A DNA stretch of 50,509 nucleotides, from NCBI GenBank assembly GCA_019637695.1, contig JAHBVG010000044.1, positions 1 to 50,509 of the forward strand, written 5' to 3'. The translations under genes were made by a program, and so were the position numbers. Under the pieces are notes generated by a model. That model saw only the letters and a list, made by a program, of their open reading frames with translations. It did not search any database and was not told the origin of the DNA. The DNA is from Caldilineaceae bacterium. GTDB lineage: Bacteria > Chloroflexota > Anaerolineae > Caldilineales > Caldilineaceae. Positions 45,757 to 50,509 of the stretch are shown one piece after another; the first letter of the stretch is position 1; every line of letters starts with the position of its first letter.

Positions 45757-47313
45757 TTGAGCAATCATACAGATCCGCGTATTTTGGAATTGCGCGATAA
45801 CAAGACAGCAGCCAGACAAGGCGGTGGTGAAGAACGCATACAGGCCCAGCACCAAAAAGGCAAGATGACTGCGCGCGAGCGACTGGAACTCATGCTGGAT
45901 AAGGGTAGTTTTCGCGAACTCGACATTTTCGTAACCCATAACTGCAACGACTTTGGCCTGGATACGCAGAAATACCTGGGGGATGGCGTTGTCACCGGGT
46001 TTGGGACAGTGGATGGGCGGCTTGTTTACGTCTATTCGCAGGATTTTACTGTTTTCGGGGGCAGCGTCAGTTGGACACACGCCGAGAAGATCTGCAAGAT
46101 CATGGACATGGCGATGAAGAACGGCGCGCCGATCCTGGGCATCAACGACTCTGGCGGCGCACGCATTCAGGAAGGCGTCCTCAGCCTGGCGGGCTACGCG
46201 GAGATCTTCTACCGCAATGTGATGGCTTCGGGCGTGGTGCCGCAGATCAGCCTGATCATGGGGCCGTGCGCTGGCGGCGCTGTCTATAGCCCGGCCATCA
46301 CCGACTTTGTGATCATGGTGAAAAACACCAGCCACATGTTCGTCACCGGCCCCGATGTGGTGAAGACAGTCACCCACGAAGATGTGACTTTCGAGGATCT
46401 AGGCGGTGCGTTTGTCCATGCCAGCAAGTCAGGCGTCGCCCACTTTGCCGCCGACAACGAAGAGGACGCGCTATTCATCGCCCAGCAGTTGATGTCCTTT
46501 TTGCCGGGCAACAACATGGAAGATCCGCCGCTGGTTGCTTCCACCGACGATCCTCTGCGCCAGGATGAAGAATTAGATACCATTGTGCCCGACAACCCCA
46601 ACAAACCCTATGACATGAAAATGATCATCCGTTCCATTGTGGATGATGGGCAATTTCTAGAGGTCCACGAGCAGTGGGCGCAGAATGTGATTGTTGGCTT
46701 CTCACGGCTAGGCGGGCGTTCCGTCGGGATCGTGGCGCAGCAGCCAGCCGTCTTGGCTGGCGTCCTCGATGTGGATGCCAGCCAGAAGGCGGCGCGCTTT
46801 GTCCGCTTTTGCGACGCCTTCAACATTCCCCTGATCGTGTTAGAGGATGTCCCCGGCTTCATGCCCGGTCTCCATCAGGAGCACGGTGGGATCATCCGCC
46901 ACGGCGCAAAATTGCTCTACGCATTTTCCGAGGCGACGGTTCCCAAACTGACAGTAATCGTGCGCAAAGCCTATGGCGGCGCTTATTGTGTGATGAACCC
47001 GCGCCACCTTGGCGCGGATCTTGTCCTGGCCTGGCCCAGCGCCGAAATCGCCGTGATGGGGCCAGAAGGCGCGGTCAACGTCATCTTCCGCCGCGAGATC
47101 GCCAACGCCGCTGATCCAGCAGCGCGCAAAGCCGAACTTGTCAACGATTACCGAGAACGGTTTGCCAATCCTTATGTAGCCGCGGCCAAAGGCTTCATCG
47201 ACAACGTGATCGAGCCGCACGAAACGCGACCGCGCTTGATCAACGCGTTGGAGATGCTCCAAAACAAGCGCGACAAACTACCGCCCAAAAAGCACGGCAA
47301 TATTCCGCTTTAA
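45757..47313 (+). CDS. Acyl-CoA carboxylase, carboxyltransferase (beta) subunit
   Basis: A 518-residue crotonase-fold enzyme that moves CO2 from carboxybiotin to acetyl- or propionyl-CoA. KMTARERLELMLDKGSF, the carboxyltransferase core INDSGGARIQEGVLSLAGYA and GPCAGGAVYSPAITDF, and VPGFMPGLHQEHGGIIRHGA with KAYGGAYCVMNPRHL are PccB signatures. TTG 45757 has GGGGGTG six bases upstream; TTG 45742 and GTG 45748 are alternatives. Probably propionyl-CoA carboxylase, but sequence alone does not exclude acetyl-CoA. Confidence 0.93.
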   Translation: MSNHTDPRILELRDNKTAARQGGGEERIQAQHQKGKMTARERLELMLDKGSFRELDIFVTHNCNDFGLDTQKYLGDGVVTGFGTVDGRLVYVYSQDFTVFGGSVSWTHAEKICKIMDMAMKNGAPILGINDSGGARIQEGVLSLAGYAEIFYRNVMASGVVPQISLIMGPCAGGAVYSPAITDFVIMVKNTSHMFVTGPDVVKTVTHEDVTFEDLGGAFVHASKSGVAHFAADNEEDALFIAQQLMSFLPGNNMEDPPLVASTDDPLRQDEELDTIVPDNPNKPYDMKMIIRSIVDDGQFLEVHEQWAQNVIVGFSRLGGRSVGIVAQQPAVLAGVLDVDASQKAARFVRFCDAFNIPLIVLEDVPGFMPGLHQEHGGIIRHGAKLLYAFSEATVPKLTVIVRKAYGGAYCVMNPRHLGADLVLAWPSAEIAVMGPEGAVNVIFRREIANAADPAARKAELVNDYRERFANPYVAAAKGFIDNVIEPHETRPRLINALEMLQNKRDKLPPKKHGNIPL

Positions 47314-47315
47314 TT

Positions 47316-47476
47316 AGGGACTGGTGACTGGTGAAAAGGGATTGGGGATCGTTTTGACAATCTCCAATCGCTGATCTCTATCGTTGACGAGATTGAGCGA
47401 TTAAGCGATTTCAGAAAGTCCACCTGATCCCCGATCACCAGTCACCAGTCACGAGTCACCAGTCACCAGTCTTCGC
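47316..47476. repeat. Composite heptad and octad hairpin repeat
   Basis: GGGACTGGTGACTGGTG (left) faces ACCAGTCACCAGTCACGAGT and CACCAGTCACCAG (right). The centre holds GACGAGATTGAGCGATTAAG and CGATTTCAGAA, also found in changed form at 20290-20316. It separates two carboxylase-operon genes. Confidence 0.75.
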
Positions 47477-47477
47477 T

Positions 47478-48050
47478 ATGACATTACCAGAAATCGAATT
47501 CGAACTTTCCGCTGAACAATTTGCGCTGCTGGACTATCAACCGCTACAACAAGGACAGGCTTTTTCGCTGACTTTGGATGGCGGCATCCTGCTGCCCGAT
47601 CCTGGCGCTGCATCCTGGTTCGATGTCCAACCCGAGCCGTTGTCCAAGAACTTCCACAAGATTGGTCCGGCCCTCTATGCCTTCTCAGGGCGCATCGACG
47701 ACGCTGAGATCGAGTATGGGCGCGAACAGTTGGCTTATCTTTCGGTGGATTGTGGCAACGTCTTTTTGAGGATAACCTGCGCGCCAGGCGAGGATGGGCA
47801 GTTGCCCTATGGCACCTGGGAAACCCGCTACATTGCCGGTGTCGCCAGTGTGCAGGGTTTGTTCGAGGAAAATTTTGAGATCGGCGTGGGGCGCAATGTC
47901 AATGTAACGCTCTGGCGCTTCCGCCGGTTGGTGCTGCGTCCTGGCGATCCCAACTTTGGTCAATGGCACGAAAGCGTTGAACTGCCATCCACCCCCTTCC
48001 GCCATGATCGCATCTACATCACCGCTCGACTCCACCGGCAGGGAATCTAA
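47478..48050 (+). CDS. Hypothetical protein inside the carboxylase operon
   Basis: 190 residues, soluble and mainly beta by pattern (IEFELSAEQFALLDYQPL, GILLPDPGAASWFDV, ITARLHRQGI). No motif or family is recognised. It lies between the carboxyltransferase gene and the biotin carboxylase gene and is read in the same direction, with 19 bases to the latter. It may be an accessory protein of the carboxylase or an unrelated passenger. Confidence 0.6.
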   Translation: MTLPEIEFELSAEQFALLDYQPLQQGQAFSLTLDGGILLPDPGAASWFDVQPEPLSKNFHKIGPALYAFSGRIDDAEIEYGREQLAYLSVDCGNVFLRITCAPGEDGQLPYGTWETRYIAGVASVQGLFEENFEIGVGRNVNVTLWRFRRLVLRPGDPNFGQWHESVELPSTPFRHDRIYITARLHRQGI

Positions 48051-48069
48051 AGATAGAGGTCTATCGATC

Positions 48070-49581
48070 ATGTTTAAGAAAGTTTTAGTCGCCAATCGAG
48101 GTGAAATTGCCGTGCGGGTCCTGCGCGCCTGTGAGGAACGGGGGATCTCGACGGTTGCTGTCTTCTCCGAACCGGATCGCACAGCGCTGCATGTCCGCTA
48201 TGCCAACGAAGCCTACCCAATCGGCCCTGCCGCCAGCCGCGAGAGCTATCTGCGCATCGATAAGATCATCGACGTAGCGCGCAAAGCCAACGTCGACGCC
48301 ATCCATCCTGGGTACGGATTCCTGGCCGAAAATGCGGAATTCGCCGCCGCCTGTATAGATGCTGGCGTCACCTTTATTGGTCCCAGCCCGGATGCTATCG
48401 CCAAAATGGGCGACAAACAGACAGCACGTGAGACCGTAGCCAAGAACGGCGTTCCACTCGTCCCTGGCACTCATAAAGGGCTGCGCGATGAGGATCTCAA
48501 AGGCGCTGCACTGCGCATCGGCTTCCCGTTGGTGATCAAAGCAACCGCCGGCGGCGGCGGTAAAGGTATGCGCGTTGTCCATGAACCGGGGGAATTCACC
48601 AGCGCACTCTCCGCTGCCCGGCGCGAAGCTGGCAACGCCTTCGGCAACGAAGAAGTCTACCTCGAAAAGTACATCACCTCAGGGCGTCACATCGAAGTAC
48701 AGATCCTTGCCGATAGCCACGGCAACACCATTCATCTAGGTGAACGCGAGTGCAGCATTCAACGCCGCCATCAGAAACTCATTGAAGAATCTCCCAGCGT
48801 CGCAATCGACGACAAAATGCGCGCTGAACTGGGCAAAATCGCCATTGCCGCGGCGGCCTCAGTCAACTATGTCAATGCAGGGACCATCGAGTTCATGTAT
48901 GACAACAAAGATAACAAGTTCTATTTTCTGGAGATGAACACCCGTCTCCAGGTTGAGCATCCGGTGACCGAGATGGTCACCGGTGTGGATATTGTCAAAG
49001 AGCAGATTGCAATTGCATCGGGCCGCCGTATGCGGTATCGGCAAGACGACATCGTCGCCAAGGGATGGTCCATTGAATGCCGTATAACCGCAGAAGATCC
49101 GTTCAATAACTTTATGCCTAATGGCGGCACTGTCACTTATCTAAAGGAACCGACCGGTCCTGGGGTTCGGGTGGAGAGCGCACTTTATCGCGGCTATGAA
49201 GTCAGTCTTTTTTATGACCCAATGGTAGCCAAGTTGATAGTTTGGGGTGAAACCCGCGCCGAAGCCATTCTGCGTATGCGCCGGGCGCTCAACGAATATC
49301 GCATTGGCGGCATCAAAACCTCGATCCCCTTCCACCAGGAGATTATGGACAGCACCGAATTCATTTGGGGAACCTTCGATACAGGGTTCATCAGCAGGCG
49401 ACGGCTGAGCGCCAGTGAACGTGCATCCAATGAGAATGCTCAAATTGCAGCCGTCGCTGCCGCTCTGATTGCCCATGAAGCAGGGCGGCGTGCTGTCCAT
49501 ATTGGCGACAACAATGGGGTATCGCAACGTAATCTGTGGAAACAAGCCGGGCGCATCCAATCCACAGGAGGTCGCTGGTGA
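48070..49581 (+). CDS. Biotin carboxylase subunit of acyl-CoA carboxylase
   Basis: A 503-residue ATP-grasp enzyme that carboxylates the biotin of the carrier protein using ATP and bicarbonate. KVLVANRGEIAVRVLRACEE, HPGYGFLAENAEFA, KATAGGGGKGMRVV (ATP loop), CSIQRRHQKLIEESPS and FLEMNTRLQVEHPVTEMVTG are all present. The C-terminal tail is about 50 residues longer than AccC. It ends in an overlap with the carrier gene. AGAGGT precedes ATG 48070. Confidence 0.94.
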   Translation: MFKKVLVANRGEIAVRVLRACEERGISTVAVFSEPDRTALHVRYANEAYPIGPAASRESYLRIDKIIDVARKANVDAIHPGYGFLAENAEFAAACIDAGVTFIGPSPDAIAKMGDKQTARETVAKNGVPLVPGTHKGLRDEDLKGAALRIGFPLVIKATAGGGGKGMRVVHEPGEFTSALSAARREAGNAFGNEEVYLEKYITSGRHIEVQILADSHGNTIHLGERECSIQRRHQKLIEESPSVAIDDKMRAELGKIAIAAAASVNYVNAGTIEFMYDNKDNKFYFLEMNTRLQVEHPVTEMVTGVDIVKEQIAIASGRRMRYRQDDIVAKGWSIECRITAEDPFNNFMPNGGTVTYLKEPTGPGVRVESALYRGYEVSLFYDPMVAKLIVWGETRAEAILRMRRALNEYRIGGIKTSIPFHQEIMDSTEFIWGTFDTGFISRRRLSASERASNENAQIAAVAAALIAHEAGRRAVHIGDNNGVSQRNLWKQAGRIQSTGGRW

Positions 49582-50072
49582 AATATTTCGCGTTAATTGA
49601 CAGCCAAGAATACGAAGTTGAAATTGATGGCGGGCAGATTCGAATCAATGGCGAACTGATGGATATTGATTTCAGCCGCAGCGGCGTTCCTGAACTCTAT
49701 AGCCTGCTCATTAACGGGAGAAGTTATGAAGTTCTGATTGAAGAACAGCGTCAAAACTATTCAGTCACCCTGCGCGGCGAACAGTATCACGTCCGCGTCG
49801 AAGATGAGCGTACCCGCCGTCTGAACGAGGGGCGACGCGGTCCGGAATTGCCGAAGGGTGATCTCGTTGTCAAAGCGCCAATTCCGGGGATGGTGGTCAA
49901 GGTCCTCGTCCGTGAAGGGGATGAAATATCCGAAGATCAACCTCTCATCATTCTGGAAGCTATGAAAATGGAGAATGAAATTCGAGCATTACGCGCAGGG
50001 GTCGTCCGCAAAGTGGATGTGTCCTCTGGTCAGCGAGTCGAACAAAACGCATCCTTGTTGGTGATAGCTTAG
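49578..50072 (+). CDS. Biotin carboxyl carrier protein
   Basis: A 164-residue protein. The C-terminal biotinyl domain (about 90-164) has APIPGMVVKVLVREGDEI and the biotinylation site LEAMKMENEI, Lys130. The N-terminal 80 residues are strand-rich and probably bind the partner subunits. GTG 49578 overlaps the biotin carboxylase stop (GTGA) and has AGGAGG seven bases upstream. Carrier and carboxylase are separate genes here, unlike the fused alpha subunit of many propionyl-CoA carboxylases. Confidence 0.93.
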   Translation: MKYFALIDSQEYEVEIDGGQIRINGELMDIDFSRSGVPELYSLLINGRSYEVLIEEQRQNYSVTLRGEQYHVRVEDERTRRLNEGRRGPELPKGDLVVKAPIPGMVVKVLVREGDEISEDQPLIILEAMKMENEIRALRAGVVRKVDVSSGQRVEQNASLLVIA

Positions 50073-50121
50073 GCGGTAGAAAGCGTCCAAAGTTTTGCAG
50101 AAAATTCCAAACTTTCCCAAT

Positions 50122-50150
50122 TTGACATTGGGATAACGCCCTGATATTAT
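50122..50150 (+). promoter_or_regulatory. Consensus sigma70-type promoter (first of two)
   Basis: TTGACA (50122-50127) and TATTAT (50145-50150) are 17 bases apart. Confidence 0.65.
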
Positions 50151-50336
50151 TAGGGAACCATTACGCTGTATCGATGGTTTCCCAAGCAATTAACAACTTA
50201 TCTGTTGGGTTCCAGCTCATTCGTCTTTATCACTCCAAATAGAGTGCTAAAGAAAGATTGTGCTGGATTGCTTTGTGGAAATTGCATGCTTGTCGATATT
50301 CTTATGGATCTTAATGGGTAACACTGAGTTCCAAAA

Positions 50337-50365
50337 TTGACAGCGTCGAATTTGCGTGGTAAGAT
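50337..50365 (+). promoter_or_regulatory. Consensus sigma70-type promoter (second of two)
   Basis: TTGACA (50337-50342) and TAAGAT (50360-50365) are 17 bases apart. Confidence 0.6.
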
Positions 50366-50509
50366 AGTCTTCTTGCCGTCAGCCAGTATTAAGGCTGTAC
50401 AGGGAAGAAACTGTGCGGCACATTAACAACTGAAGAGTGGTAAGGTAACCAAGTCAAGAGAAGAGAAACTTGTCTGGTAGAGCCAGACGAGAGAGTTTTA
50501 GGAAGAGAA

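Larger units (their letters stand above)
50073..50509. other. Gene-free end of window, possible leader of a strongly transcribed gene
   Basis: No coding region or tRNA is seen in these 437 bases. Two tandem promoters (50122-50150 and 50337-50365) read out of the window, and TTGTCTGG (50470-50477) with CCAGACGA (50483-50490) forms a hairpin in the last 40 bases. The next transcript starts beyond the window; an rRNA operon leader is one possibility. Confidence 0.45.

Overview
The window is about 50.5 kb of bacterial chromosome, close-packed, roughly 55% G+C, with many GTG and TTG starts. It has no phage, IS element, CRISPR array or tRNA that I could see. The gene content (R3H/AAA ATPase, tmk next to a c-di-AMP receptor, many B12-dependent radical SAM enzymes, DUF309) together with the heptad intergenic repeats suggests a Chloroflexota bacterium of the Anaerolineae/Caldilineae type. 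That placement is an inference; no rRNA or marker gene in the window proves it.

Layout. 1-2404: three minus-strand envelope genes, namely the N-terminal part of a subtilase-like protease (cut by the window edge), a multi-pass membrane protein and a lipoprotein with a PrcB-like domain. 2618-6079: Fe-S and sulfur genes, namely a SufR-like regulator with a C-terminal cysteine cluster, moaA, an IscA/ErpA-type carrier, an Nfu domain protein and a rhodanese. 6198-12877: a run of three B12-binding radical SAM proteins and one further radical SAM enzyme with extra C-terminal cysteines. A small-protein/PIN-toxin pair sits inside the run and its toxin gene overlaps the next radical SAM gene. 13090-18885: a MocR-type regulator, small unknown genes, a receiver-DUF309 fusion, xseB, a DUF212 membrane protein and another B12-type radical SAM gene. 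18957-23078 (minus): a HAD-GNAT fusion and a pair of acyl-CoA dehydrogenases, one without the usual catalytic Glu. 23264-30888: chorismate mutase, then an exopolysaccharide cluster (GT4, two Wzz-like proteins, a BY-kinase-like ATPase, RfbA, RfbB, an unknown protein and a GNAT). 31047-39362: a CAP-LysM protein, a second GNAT-like protein, the R3H/AAA ATPase, Tmk, a DarA-type c-di-AMP receptor, Uma2, a TyrA-like dehydrogenase and an HD protein. 39472-43119 (minus): a site-2 protease, a membrane glycosyltransferase and two membrane proteins of unknown role. 43220-50072: BirA, two membrane proteins and a biotin-dependent acyl-CoA carboxylase operon (carboxyltransferase, unknown protein, biotin carboxylase, biotin carrier). 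50073-50509: no gene, but two strong sigma70-type promoters in tandem reading out of the window.

Two observations stand out. First, a 28-bp near-palindrome is present in front of the SufR-like regulator and, 25/28 identical in inverted orientation, in front of the B12-radical SAM run. A weaker match lies before the distant B12-radical SAM gene at 17545. In all three places the site runs into the -35 box of a promoter. This looks like a local regulon in which an Fe-S-sensing repressor controls itself, moaA and a set of uncharacterised radical SAM enzymes. Second, about sixteen intergenic gaps carry hairpin-forming arrays of 7-nt (sometimes 8-nt) units. They resemble the short tandemly repeated repetitive (STRR) sequences of cyanobacteria, and they often supply the last codons or the stop codon of the gene they follow.
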